64,000 nt of DNA from NCBI RefSeq assembly GCF_000283155.1, contig NW_004454281.1, positions 2,509,375-2,573,374 of the forward strand, written 5' to 3'. The notes under the pieces are model-generated. The model saw only the letters and a program-made list of their open reading frames with translations. It had not been told where the DNA came from and did no database searches. Made by a program: the position numbers and the translations under genes. Of the stretch, positions 35,075-46,329 are shown piece after piece (the stretch's first letter is position 1; each line of letters starts with the position of its first letter). The stretch is from Ceratotherium simum simum. Its lineage: Eukaryota; Chordata; Mammalia; Perissodactyla; Rhinocerotidae.

Positions 35075-36470
35075 AATATACCCTAATTTTGTCTTTTATT
35101 ATATTATTTTTATTTTTATAGATTTTTTAGAAATCTATCAATATACCTCTGTAATATGTGTGCAGACAGGCACAAATATATAATTATGTAAATAGGTGAT
35201 AAAATTAAATGTTTCACTTTAATTGTAAAATACAATAACATTATCAAATATTAAGTAAAACAAGGTATTTATTGTGTTGAATTTATTATATTAATAAATT
35301 GTAACAGTTCCCTTAAGACAAACCATATTCATATGTCTCTGTAATTATTATATCTAACATAGTCTCAATCGTTTATATTAATTACCACCTTTAACAAAAG
35401 TAACCAGCTTCTATTTTCTTCAAACACAGAAAAAAACTAGAAGACAGAAAATCAAGAACTGTTTATCTCGTTTCTTCCAGGCGTTACTAGCTGTTTTTTC
35501 CGGGATGGGAGCACATTCAGCCTTGGGGCCCGTGGGTGTAGGGTGTACTGGGGAGACGGCAGGGGGGATGCAGCAGGTACACAGCATCCCAAGAGCGAGT
35601 GCTCACCGTGTCCCAGAGAGGAGGTGCCAGAAAGGGCTCTGAGCCCAGGCCTCATCTCACCCTCCTTATCTAGTCATAGGAGAGAGGGACCCTCTGCCCG
35701 TCCCCTCTCTGGTGGCAGTAGGAGCTGCCTTATCTGGGAAACCACCTTGGGGTGAGGTAGGTGGGTCAGAAGCTCAGCTGCTGGGATCAGCCAGAGGCCC
35801 TATGTCCTGTGGAGCTAACTCAAGCCCTTGCTAAGCATTGAAAGGTAGGAGAGCATGAGCCTCCAGCGCCATCCTTCCTTAGCTCTCCAATCTCGAGGGT
35901 AGAAGATTGCCCCGGGGAGCTGTGGTTTGCCTATTAGAGGACTTAGATGAGCCTGGTTGGTCATGCAAATTTCCCCAGCAGAACCAGCCCCCGCAGTGCA
36001 GGTGAGGAGCCAGCAGACAGTTTGGTTCAGCCAAAGCTTGTGGTTTGCCAGATAAGCCCAACAGAGGGAGGGGGGTAAGGTAATGAGGGCATCCACGCAT
36101 CATCCATTACACTGCTGGACCCCAGCCTTCGAGCTGGGTGAGGAGAGAAGAGGAGGCAGGATGGGAAAGATGGAGCCTGAAAGAGCCATGGGGTCACGGC
36201 GCCCAGGGGTTGCAGCGGGGGTATAGGGCAAGGAAGCTGGGGGGATGTGAGGGGAGTACAGGGTGTGGGCTGGAAAACAAAATGTCATGCAGGCTGCAAT
36301 TACAACTGAGCTGGTTCATAGTTGCAAGCCAGAAAAATTCCTCCTTTCTGTTTTGAAAAATTTTAAACAGATATGTTGAAAAAGTGCAATGAATACTCAT
36401 ACTTCCTTGTCTTAGAGACAATAAAACATTTTACTACATTTTTCTCTCTCTGTTAATGTGTGTATTGTAC
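35075..36470. other. AT-rich block followed by GC-rich block, unassigned
   Basis: 35.08-35.44 kb is strongly AT-rich with no recognised element. 35.5-36.35 kb is GC-richer with overlapping short frames on both strands. No domain, splice signal or repeat family is convincing. Confidence 0.4.
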
Positions 36471-36471
36471 C

Positions 36472-38520
36472 CAAGGAATCTACAAAAAACTTCTAGAACT
36501 AATAAGTTTAGTAAGGTTGCAGGATACAAAATCAACAACAACAACAAAATCGAGCATGTCTGTATACTAACAAATGAGTGGAAACTGGAATTAAAAACAA
36601 CACCATTTACTCCAAAAAAATGAAATATTTAAAGATTGACCTAACGAAGCATGTATAGCACTTGTATCCTGAAAAATACAAAATGTTAGTGAAAGAAATA
36701 GAAGAAGACCTAAATAATCTTGGAGAGATATACCATGTCCATGGGTTGGAATATTCAAACATAGTAAAGATGTCAATTCTCCCTAAACTGATCTAGAGGC
36801 TTAATGCAATTTCTATTAAAGTCCCAGCAAAGTTTTTTGTAGACACAGACAAGCTTATTCTAAAATGTATAAGGAAAGAGGAAGAACCTAGAATAGGCAA
36901 AAAATTTTGGAAAGAGGAGACTAAATTGGAGGAATCACTCTTCCCTGTATTGAGGCTTACTATACAGCTACAGTAATCAGCACAGGGTGGCACTGTGGAG
37001 CGACAGACGGATCAACGGGACAAAACAGAGGACCCAGAGAAAGACCCCTACAAATAGGCACAACTGAGATTTCAAAAATGTGCAATTCAGTGGAGAAAAT
37101 ATAGCCTGTTCAACAAATGGTGCTGGATAATTGGACACCCACATGCAAAAGAATGAGTTTGGACCCTTATCTTACACAATATACAAAAATTAACTCAAAA
37201 TGGATCTCGATTTAAAAGTAAAATTGTAAAAGTATATAACTTTTAGAAAGAGCATAGAAGAAATTTTCAGGACATAAACCAAAGAGAAAAATCCTTAGAC
37301 TTGACACCAAAAGAACAATCTATTAAAGGAAAAATCAATAAATCCAACCTCATCAAAATTAAAAACTTTGCTCTGTAAAGGACCCTGTTAAGAGCATGAA
37401 AAGAAACGCTACAGAGTGAGGGGGAAAAATCGCAAGTCACGTATCTAACAAAGGACTTATATCTAGAATATATAAAGAACTTTCAAAACTCAACATCTAA
37501 AAAAAGCCAGTTAGAAAATGGGCAAAAGACACAGACATTTCACTAAAGAGGATATACACGTGACAAACGAGCACATGGAAAGTGTTCAACATCATTAGCC
37601 ACAGGGAAATGCAAATTGAAACCACAATAAGATATTACTCTATGCTTATGAGAGGCCAAAATAAAAAATAATGATGACAGCCGTTAAGATGTGGGGAGAC
37701 TAAGTCACTCTTCCATTGCTGATGGGAATGTAAAGTGATACATCCATTCTGGAAAAGAGGATGCAATTTGTTACAAAACTAAACAAAAAATGGACTTACC
37801 ATACCACCCAGCAATTGCACTCTTGAGCATTTATCAAAAAATTTTAAAACTTATATGTTCACAAAGAAACTTGTGCACAAACGTTCACAGCAGCTTTGTT
37901 TGTTAACAGCCCCAACTGGAAGCTATCCAAATGGTTTCCAATGAGTGACTGGTTAAACAAGTGGTGGTGGTTCTTACTATGGAATATTATGCAGCAATAA
38001 AAAGGAATGAACTAGTGATACATGTGACAAATTTGATGAATTTAAAGGGAATTATGCTGAGTGAAAAAAGCCAGTTTCAAAAGGTTACATACTATATGAT
38101 TCTACTTCCATGACATTCTTGAAATGACAAAATTATGGAGATGGAGAGCAGATTAGTGCTTACAGGAGTGGGGATGGGAGGGATGAGGGGATGGGTGTGG
38201 CTATAAAGGGGTAGCATGAGGCAGCCTTGTGCTGGTGGCAGAGCTAAATATCTTGATTGGAGGTGATCATACAAAGCTACACATGTGATAAGATTGCTAC
38301 ACACATACCATACACACACATACACAGATGAGTGCAGGTATAACTGGAGAAATTTAAACAAGCTCTGGGTTGTATCAATTTCCTGGTATTGGTACTGCAC
38401 TATAATTATGCAACACACTAACATTGGAGGAAGCTGGGAGAAAGATGCATGGAATCTCCCTGTTCACTACTTTGCAACTTCATGTAAATCTATAATTATT
38501 CCAAAATTAAACGTTTTTTA
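36472..38520 (+). mobile_element. L1 fragment, ORF2 C-terminal half to 3' end
   Basis: The plus strand reads through the ORF2 RT end and C-terminal region with many stops ('ctgatctagaggcttaatgc', 'gaatattatgcagcaataaa') and then the 3' UTR to 'ccaaaattaaacgtttttta'. It is about 2 kb, an old and 5'-truncated copy. Confidence 0.85.
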
Positions 38521-38524
38521 AAAT

Positions 38525-40390
38525 TCTGTCACAGATATTTTGACACATTCTCCTAAAAAGCCACAATATCGTGATCACACCCAAGAAAATTAATATAATC
38601 CCATAATAGCTAATAGCTGCTCCACGGTCAAACTTCCACAATGGTCCACAAAGACAATTTTTATTTATAGTTTTTGTTTTGTTTTGTCTTCAAACTAGAT
38701 CTAATCCCAGTTCATACATTCTAGTTACTCGTTAGATCTCTTTAGTCTCTTTTCGTCTAAGAGTCCCGATACCTTTTGTTTCATGATATTCACTTTTCAA
38801 AGTCCAAGCCAGTTTTCTTTTCCAGCTTTCCAAAGTCTGGGTCTGTGTGATTGTTTTCCTGTGGCCCTGTATTTCCTGAGAACGGGGAGTGAAGGCTGGA
38901 AGCTTGACTCTCTTCCCGTGACATGCTTTCAGCTCCATGGGTATGGAGTGCTTCCTGTTATGCCCACCAGGAGGAAGCCGTGTTGGGTTGTCCCACTACG
39001 AGAGAAGCCAGGCTTGAGCGCCACGAGAGGGGTGACAGCCAAATTTCTCCATCAGAAATATCCATGTTCCATTTGTGACTAGAGTTTGTGCGGTGACAGG
39101 TGGGCATCGTGCCAATGCCCTGTCCCCCAAACACCAGTCACCCAATGGTTCTGGCACCCATTTATGATCCTTGCCTTAATAATTACTATTATCACCTTGA
39201 GGGTTGCAAAATAGTGTTTTTCTCATCATAGGGCTCTTTCTCCACGTGCAAGCTCTCTCTCCACTCAGTGTGTTATAAATCATTATCCTTTTGAGAATCA
39301 GCTGGAGTGTAGGTGTCTTTGCCCAAATTTTTTAAATACTGAAAACAAAATTAAATGTACCATTTTTGACGCATCAATATGTTCCTGGTTAGAGACCAAT
39401 TTGAATGGGCTTGTGCTGCCCAAAGAAAGAAAAACTTATAACAATGGCAATGGATTTAAACACCTCAAATGTGCTAATACCCATGAACTTATAATGACAC
39501 TAACAAACTAAAGTTGGCTGATGGTGGCACACTGACTTGTTATTTTAACAGTTGGTAAATAAAGGGGAAACAGATCAAACACTTATCTTGTCTTTACTAT
39601 ACAAATAGTCCCAGGTGTGTATATCTTTGATGAGAGGAAGTTTTCTTCGTAGACGTTTTCTAGCTAACGAATGAAGGAGGACAGCGAGAATGAAAATATT
39701 CCCATTTTGCACGCTGTAATGGACAAATGGATGCGGGCAATGTGTCTACATCACAAAACGCACCTTAGAATGAAACGCAAGGGCCCTCTGTGTCCGAAAG
39801 GGCCTTCGCGTATGACTTCCACCCTCCCTCTTTACGTGGGGCCACCTCCCCTTGCTCATCTTGCCAAACCATGCCACAACCGCAGTGGCCTGCTGTGTGC
39901 ATGGAGAGCCCGTGCGTTTTCTTCTGTCTGATTGACACATTCCATCCCCCAAGACCCCAGGTCTTCCTCAGATCCCCTCCCTGAGGGTCTTGGCATCTAA
40001 CTCAGGTCAGAGTGTTTGAGTCCCTCATCTTTGGTATCAGTGGTGACGCGTCCAAGCCCATTGGGTTCTGTGTTTCTGTGTCAAACTTGGGAGGTGTGTC
40101 AAGAATTTCTGCGCACAGACCACAGCTCTTAGTACCCCACACCCTTGTTCTGTATCACAGTCAGGAGCACTGTTGATGCCTGGGGGTGATGGGGTTGGGG
40201 GGTGCTTTTTGTGGTACCAGGAGGCAGATCCCAACAATCTAGGAACCCCACCATCTCCAATATCTCTCTCCTCCCTGACCAATTCAGAAAGTTCCCCAAG
40301 TGTTTCCTTCCCTGCATTGGGCTATTTCAACTTTTCCTTTCCACACCACTCCTGGTTGCTGGATATAATCACCAGCTTCATATGGCAGGC
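38525..40390. other. Mostly unassigned; possible old L1 3' remnant
   Basis: 38.53-38.88 kb ('aaagtccaagccagttttct', 'gtgattgttttcctgtggcc') resembles an old L1/DNA-element remnant in uncertain orientation. 39.0-40.39 kb has no recognised feature. Confidence 0.35.
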
Positions 40391-40399
40391 ATCAGAAGG

Positions 40400-40453
40400 G
40401 GTGTGTGTGTGTGTGTGTGTGTGTCTGTCTGTCTGTCTGTCTAAGACAGACAG
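40400..40453. repeat. (GT)n(CTGT)n microsatellite ending in a palindrome
   Basis: A GT run passes into GTCT units and is followed directly by AAGACAGACAGAGAG. CTGTCTGTCT (40433-40442) and AGACAGACAG (40444-40453) are perfect inverted repeats around a single A. Confidence 0.95.
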
Positions 40454-40564
40454 AGAGAATGTGGCCAGTCACTGATGTGACAGAGTTTTCCCTTTTTTGG
40501 GAATCACAATGAGCCCAGCAATCTAATGAGATCCTGGAACAGGAGGGTCTTTGGAACCCAAAAA

Positions 40565-41095
40565 TGCATTCAGTCATGCACTCACTTACTCATTCATCTA
40601 TTCACTCAACTCTTTTATCGCCTAGTGTTTATCAGACACATAAAATGAGTTGAACAGATCCTGCCCACTGAGAATTTGCAGGTTAGTGGAGGAGAGAGAC
40701 TTGCAAAATGAATTCAAAGCTGTGTGGTAGGTGCTAAATATAGTCAGGAAAACACGGTGTTTGCACATCACAGGAAGTTAGTAACTGCATAAAGAGGTCA
40801 GGGAAATCTTGCCCAAGGAGTGGGATCTGAGATAATTGTGGATCCCTGAGTTGGTGCAGCCAGCTGGAGGACACCGCAAAGGGACAGGAAGTTCTGCCGG
40901 CAAGTAAAGGGTTTGGGCAAAGGTTTGGAGGCAACCAAGAGCATCAGGTGCCGGATCAATTGCAGACGGCTTAACAGGGCAGTAACAGACAATGAGCAGG
41001 GCGCACGAGAAACGGGACTTGGGACAGAATCTGGGCCAGCTCCAAAGACTGTGTCACGATAAGGAGTCTGAATTTTACCCCTTCAACCTGCACTG
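40565..41095 (-). mobile_element. L2 LINE, reverse orientation
   Basis: 'catgcactcacttactcatt', 'atctattcactcaact', 'gaacagatcctgcccactga' and a downstream 'gaagttctgccggcaagtaa...gggcaaaggtttgg' block follow the L2 consensus read in reverse. Confidence 0.6.
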
Positions 41096-41099
41096 ATCT

Positions 41100-42540
41100 G
41101 TCACAAGCCATAGGCAGCTGTTGATCACTTGGAATGTGGCCAGTCCAAATTGAGATGAGCCACAAGTGTAAAATACACACCAGATTTTGAAGATTTAGTA
41201 TGAAAAAAGACTTTAAACCATATCATAACTAATTTTTACATTGATTGCATGTTGAAATAATATTTGGGATGTATTGGGTTAAATAAAATGTTTTATTAAA
41301 AATCTTTTCACCGGTTTCTTTTTACCATTTAAAAAAAAACGTAGCCACCAAAAAATTGGAAATTACAGATGTGGCTTGCATATGTGCCTTTGAGGGTGGG
41401 AGACAACCAAAGGTTAGAGAAGAGGAGTGCAGGTGAGGCTGGATCTGGGTGTAATGAGGATGAGGAGTGTAGGGTACAGGCTGCACAGAGGGATGGGCAG
41501 TTGGCCCATCAATAAGGGTCAAGGTGAGAAATGACTCAGACTAACAGAAAGGTTATGACAAGGGAAAGGCCAGCCTGGTGACTGACGAGGAAATAACACC
41601 ACCACTGCTTTGTTGAGCCCAGGTAAGCACTTTATATGAATTAATCAGAGCTATTATTAGCCTCTTTACACACAACATTGGAAATGCTGCCTAGGATTCA
41701 AATGTCCCTTCCAGTGTTGACCAAAGCTAAGACTCGCACTCTGGCTACCCGAGGCCCAAGTCCAGGGTCTGACCCTCCAGGAATCTGCGGGGGCAGGGGC
41801 GTCAGGATGAAGGAGCCCAACACGACTCCCTGCTCTCTGGGTTTCTTGTCACGGCACTGGGTCTCAGAATCACGAGGGATGAAATCAGGAGAAGGGCAGG
41901 TTGCAAGCAGAATTCCGAGTTCTCTGGGGACCACCTAGTTGGCCTTTAGAAACACGGGCCTGGAGGCGCCTCCCCAGGGGCAGAGGCCTGATGCAGGCAG
42001 AACTCAGTGCATTTGAGGAAGCGGAAGCTTGGAGGGTACCCGGAGCACAGCATGAGCTGAGACAATTGTTTTACAAAAGAGACTCAGGCCACATGTGGAA
42101 GGGCCGATATTGACAACCTGTCCACCCCTCTCAGGTGGGAGAACCCTCGGGGTCGTTTTAGCCTAGATAAATGGACGTTCTCAGCCGAGTTTGGGATCAC
42201 GGGGGAGAAGGTTTGCCTGACACCTCTCTGAGTGTGAAGCGTGTCCATGTGTGTGGACACTTGCTGAACAGGGTCCCTCTCTGCAGGGCACATCCTGACC
42301 TACGACCCAGTGGCTCAGGGTGCTGTGCTGTAGGCCAGGGTTGCAGGAACCCACCCGTTGCCTCTTTACCCAACAAGCCCGTCGGTGAGCACGTGCCCCT
42401 CCTGCCTCCAGGTCTCTCCGGGTCCAGAGGTTCAGTATCCCTGGAGTCATCAGGCAGGAGGAGCTGAGGGTGCCCTTGATTACTCTGCCAAGTGTGGCTT
42501 GGTTGAAACCTGGAGGGAGGAGCTAGGGTGTTTCTCTGGA
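41100..42540. other. Unassigned stretch
   Basis: A possible short MIR piece lies at about 41605-41700 ('aagcactttatatgaattaa'). 41.7-42.5 kb is GC-rich with short overlapping frames on both strands and no domain. Nothing supports a gene. Confidence 0.4.
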
Positions 42541-42541
42541 G

Positions 42542-42975
42542 CAGGGGTCAGCAAACCACGGCCTGTGCCATATCTGACCCAGCCCCTTCTGTTTCTGTGA
42601 ATAAAGCTGAATAGGAACACAGTCATGCCCATCTGTTTACGTATTGTCTGTGGCTGCTTTCACGCTGTAAAACAGAACTGAGCACAGTCACGCGCCCCAC
42701 AATGATGACTTGTCAACAATGGACCAAATATATGACCATGGTCCCATAAGATTAGTACCATATAGCCTAGGCGTGTAGCAGGCTACACCATCTAGGTTTG
42801 TGTCAGTACACTTATGATGTTCACACAACGACAAAATGGCCTAACGATGCATTTCTCAGAATGTATTCTTGTTGTTAAGCGACACCTGACTGTAGCGGCA
42901 ACAAAAATCATACGGCTCAGAAAGCCAAAATTAGTTACTATCTAGCCCTTTACAGAAAATATTTGCTGGCCCCTG
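42542..42975. mobile_element. hAT-type DNA element interrupted by another
   Basis: The left end CAGGGGTCAGCAAAC and the reverse complement of the right end, CAGGGGCCAGCAAAT, form a terminal inverted repeat. Inside the right end, 'agttactatctagccctttac' matches the common 'GGGCCAGATAGTAAATATT' element in reverse. A second element occupies the middle. Confidence 0.75.
42685..42892. mobile_element. Inner non-autonomous DNA transposon
   Basis: It starts CAGTCACGCGCCCC and ends CGACACCTGACTG, imperfect inverted ends. The interior 'tggtcccataagattagtac', 'accatctaggtttgtgtcag' and 'gcatttctcagaatgtattc' is a known mammalian DNA-element pattern whose family name I do not recall with certainty. Confidence 0.7.
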
Positions 42976-43020
42976 CCACTCTCCTGCACAGAAGAGTAAA
43001 TGCATTCCTCTCACCTAAAC

Positions 43021-43240
43021 CAGTGGTTCTCCAATTGGGGTGACTTTGCCCCCCTGGGGGCATTTGTGAATGCCTGGAGACATTTTTGTTGTCATAACTC
43101 AGTGGGAGGGTGCAGGTACTGGCGTTTGGTGGGTAGAGGCCAAGGACACTGCCCAGCATCTTATGGTGCACGGGACAGCCCACCACAAAGAACTGTCGGG
43201 CCCCAAGTGTTGCCAGTGCCAAGGGGGAGAGCCTGCTCTC
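43021..43240 (+). mobile_element. MER20 hAT-Charlie element
   Basis: 'cagtggttctccaattgggg', 'ggagacatttttgttgtcat', 'gtttggtgggtagaggccaa' and 'gcacgggacagcccaccaca' follow the MER20 consensus. Confidence 0.88.
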
Positions 43241-43587
43241 GACCTCGGCACCCGCTCTCCTCTCCAGAGGCCCAAGAAAGGCGTGCTCTAAACTTGTTTA
43301 CCCTCTAACTCCTGAGGATAATCAGTGACAACAGAGGGTCCTGTCCTCGGACAGGGCGCACCCCCAAGGTGCTTATATCAGTCCCCTGCCCCCCATGACC
43401 CACAAGAGCAGGGGCTCCTGCCAAGCAGACCGTGACCAGCCAGTCTCACGGGAGCTTCACCCTAGGCTGGTTCTTGGGTGCGTCCCCCTGATTCTGACCT
43501 TCCGCAGAGCATCTGGAGCCTTCTCAGTACAATTCAGCACACCAGTCGCACCAAATTCAGCAAAACAACTTCTTGAGACACAAGCAG

Positions 43588-43593
43588 TTTTAA
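43588..43593 (-). terminator. VPREB1: VPREB1 poly(A) signal ATTAAA
   Basis: On the minus strand ATTAAA lies about 125 bases after the VPREB1 stop codon. It is the common variant of AATAAA and the nearest candidate downstream of the gene. Confidence 0.55.
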
Positions 43594-43716
43594 TCCCCCA
43601 ATCCAGCCCCCAACGGGGCCTAACTGAACAAAGAGCATCTCTTCTGTGTGCAGCCTAAGGCCCACCTTCCTCCTCGCCCACCCCCACCTCTCCGTGGGGA
43701 TGTGTGCCCCTTGTCT

Positions 43717-44262
43717 TTAGTTCAAGGTAAGCATGTCCTGGGGTGCCTGGGGCCCTGAAGCAGCAGGCTCCTTGTCTTCCCCCCTCTCCCTGTCCATCTC
43801 CTTCTCCCTGCCCAAGCTCTGGGCCCCCACAGCGCAGAAATACACAGCCTCATCCTCAGGCTGCAGCTCAGAGATGCTCAAATACCCTGTGTTCTTGGCC
43901 AAGTCTTTGGAACCGGAGAAGCGAAGGGGGATCTTGGGGCCCTGGCTCTTGTCTGAGTGGGAGAAATATCTCAGCAAGAATCTGGGAGGGTGGCCAGGCC
44001 TCTGCTGGTACCAGTAGATGCTGTAAACGCCAACATCATGGTCGCTGCTCAAGGTGCAGGCCAGGCGGACTGTGGTTCCGAGGGACGAGGACACCGACGG
44101 CGGCTGATTCAGCACCGGCTGAGGGTCACAACCTGGGGACACAGAAGCATGTGAACACCCGGGCAGGGCAGGGCAGGGGAAGGGGCCAGGGGCTGCGAGC
44201 TCTGGGGTGTTCTCACCTGTGCAGTGGGCCAGGAGCACCAGTACGACAGGAGCCCAGGACAT
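43717..44262 (-). CDS. VPREB1: VPREB1, pre-B-cell receptor surrogate light chain V-like subunit
   Basis: VpreB pairs with lambda5 (IGLL1) to form the surrogate light chain that displays mu heavy chain on pre-B cells. Exon 1 is 44262-44217 (ATG, signal peptide MSWAPVVLVLLAHCTG). The intron is 44216-44133 (84 bp, GTGAGA donor, CCCCAG acceptor). Exon 2 is 44132-43717, ending TAA. The product is 153 residues. Ig V-domain marks are Cys41, Trp56 in YWYQQRPGHPPRFLLRYFS, the FSGSKD strand and Cys115 in EDEAVYFC. After Cys115 comes AVGAQSLG and a charged, non-Ig tail (REKEMDRERGEDKEP), the VpreB-specific unique region that replaces a J segment. There is no recombination signal, as expected of a gene that does not rearrange. 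Human VPREB1 is 145 residues; the extra length lies at the C terminus. IGLV pseudogenes on the same strand lie about 18 kb upstream. All features are intact, so it is probably functional. Confidence 0.96.
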   Translation of the reverse strand: MSWAPVVLVLLAHCTGENTPELAAPGPFPCPALPGCSHASVSPGCDPQPVLNQPPSVSSSLGTTVRLACTLSSDHDVGVYSIYWYQQRPGHPPRFLLRYFSHSDKSQGPKIPLRFSGSKDLAKNTGYLSISELQPEDEAVYFCAVGAQSLGREKEMDRERGEDKEPAASGPQAPQDMLTLN

Positions 44263-44346
44263 GGTGCGGACGTGCAGAGCTCTGCCTCCCGCGCTGCCGT
44301 GGCTCCTGGGGCCCTCGAGGGGCTGGGCCAGCATCCTCCTCCGCCC

Positions 44347-44356
44347 TCCCAGGGGT
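44347..44356. promoter_or_regulatory. Possible EBF1-type site upstream of VPREB1
   Basis: TCCCAGGGGT lies about 85 bp upstream of the VPREB1 ATG and is close to the EBF1 consensus TCCCNNGGGA. EBF1 is known to drive surrogate light chain genes in pro-B cells. The region is GC-rich, so a chance match is quite possible. Confidence 0.3.
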
Positions 44357-44399
44357 GGGGCCATTGCACGCCCCGTTCCGGCCACCATCATCCCAAACT

Positions 44400-45160
44400 T
44401 TCATGGGTTTGCAGCGTCGGTTAGGGGAACGGCTCCGCGGGGCCTTTGCGGCTCTTGCCTTGGCCCCGCGGAAGCGTTTTGGGAGGAAGCACCTGCTGGA
44501 AGCTCGCGGACCAGTGCCCAGGGGGGCAGCCTGCAAGCTTGGGTCCCTGAGGGGGAGTGACCTCAACGTCCCCCTGAGGAAGCTGAGCCCTACAGAAATA
44601 AGGTTCTTGTCCAGACTTACATGCCTGATGAACTGGGAAGAAAGGACACAGGGTGGTGTCCCAGGGTGGTGAAAACACCTGCTCTGTGCAGCAGAAAATG
44701 TTGGGGCCCTGGGGTGAGGGGCACTCTGCCCCTTCCACACTGCCAGCACTCCCGCCCTCCAAACCCAGCCCCTCTCCCTCCTAGAACAATGTAGGAGCGA
44801 CTCACGGCTTCCGAAAAAGAAGCACCAGGAGGCACTTGGGGGCCCCCACGTGGAGCCAGGGCAGGTGACGGCGAGGTAGAGCAGGCATCCCCCGACATCG
44901 GGGTCCTGCAGAGGCCTCGTCCCAGCCCTCTCGACCACCCCTATTCACAATGGTCTCCCCCAGGACCCCGTGTGGTGGAGCACACCACAGTCCTCAATGC
45001 ACTCCTTGGCCAGAGCCTGCGCCTGCGCCCACCCCGCCTAGGTTTGAACCCAACACCAAGCACTTTGGGAGGCCTGGGGCCCACTCTCTGCTCGGTGCTG
45101 CCCACGAAGCTGTGTGGGATGTGCTGCTGAAGGCTGTCAGGATGCTCAGGTGAAGACTCG
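44400..45160. other. GC-rich VPREB1 upstream region
   Basis: The stretch is GC-rich and stop-poor, giving long overlapping frames on both strands without any domain. I see no TATA box or octamer. It is the likely 5' flank of VPREB1. Confidence 0.5.
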
Positions 45161-45648
45161 TGTACTAGTCGGGGTTCTCCAGAGTGACAGAACCAATAGG
45201 ACATATATACACACACAGGCAGAGATTTGTTATGAGGAGTTGGCTCACACGACTATGGAGACTGAGAAGTCCCACCATCTGCTGTCTGCAAGTCGTCGAC
45301 CCAGGAAAGCCAGTGGTGTGATTCAGCCTGAGTCCAAAAACCTGAGAACCAGGGGAGCGGATGGTGTAAACCCCAGTCTAAGGGCAGGAGAAGAGCCAGG
45401 TCCCACTCAGCAGGCAGACAGGAAGCAAAAAGGGGCGAATCCCTCCTTCCTCCGCCTTTTAGTCCTGCTCAGGCCCTCGATGAACTGGATGATGCCCACC
45501 CACATCGGGGAGGGCCAGCATCTTTACTGAGTCCACTGGTTCAAATGCTAATCTTGTCCAGAAACGCTCTCACAGAGACATCCAGAAATAATGTTTAATC
45601 TGTGCACCCTGTGGTCCATCAAGTTGACACATAAAACTAACCATCACA
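45161..45648 (+). mobile_element. ERVL-type LTR (MLT2-like), copy 3
   Basis: It starts TGTACTAGTCGGGGTTCTCC and ends 'acataaaactaaccatcaca', with 'gagttggctcacacgactat' and 'gatgcccacccacatcgggg' inside. It is the opposite orientation of the copies at 6005 and 34585. Confidence 0.78.
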
Positions 45649-45649
45649 C

Positions 45650-46325
45650 TTTGTCATCCCTTCCCTCCTCATCACATTCTAGAACTTTCTCAGCAAAGCA
45701 CAGCCACAGAGGGAAGTGCAGGGAGGGAAGTGGGCCCTCAGCCGTCAGGGGGCTCTAAGGCAAGGCTTCCTTCTGGGTGAAGACAAAAAAAAAAAAAAAA
45801 GAAGAAGAGTCGCTTTAGGGGGATGGGTCATCTGAGCTGCTGTTCTACTCACGAGGCATGAGTGGAACCAACTACTGAGATGAAAACACATCTTTAGTCC
45901 TAGACAGGCTGCAGGGTGATCCACACCTGCAAAAATTTCCAGGGCAAAAGGTGGAAAAGCACATGGCTGTCATCAGTCTTCCTGTGGGGCTGCCAGCTGG
46001 CTTCTTCTGATGTCTGTGCTAAAAGTCCTTTGGGTCACACTGATATTGAGGACCCAAAGCGCCTCCAGCCCGAGTGAAAGAATCCTATTCCAGGGCAGGA
46101 AGGGAGGAGGGGCTGCCCACTGGCCGCATGCCTACCCACACCCCACAGTCACGGACAGGACGTCTTTGATCCGGAAGCAAAGACCCCCAGGTGATGCTGC
46201 GATCATCACCACCATGGGCTGGACCCCATGCCGGGCTCCTTGATGGTGGCTGACCCTTCTCCTGAGCTGCAGCAGTGACCAGCGTGGAGCTGTCCTCAGT
46301 CCCATAAACCAGGTGCTGTGCAGGG
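45650..46325. other. Unassigned stretch with a poly(A) run
   Basis: A run of about 17 A lies at 45785-45800. The rest shows no repeat family or gene that I recognise. Confidence 0.4.
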
Positions 46326-46329
46326 AGCA

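Noticed and set aside
43717..44391. 224-codon reading of VPREB1 without the intron
   Set aside because: It reads through an 84-bp intron with consensus splice sites and begins upstream of the signal peptide ATG; the two-exon model matches the family.
43743..44672. 309-codon plus-strand open frame antisense to VPREB1
   Set aside because: It is a shadow of the GC-rich, stop-poor VPREB1 region; it shows no domain and overlaps a well-supported minus-strand gene.
44213..44938. 241-codon minus-strand frame overlapping the VPREB1 leader
   Set aside because: It uses another frame through the 5' flank and leader, has no recognisable domain, and is explained by base composition.
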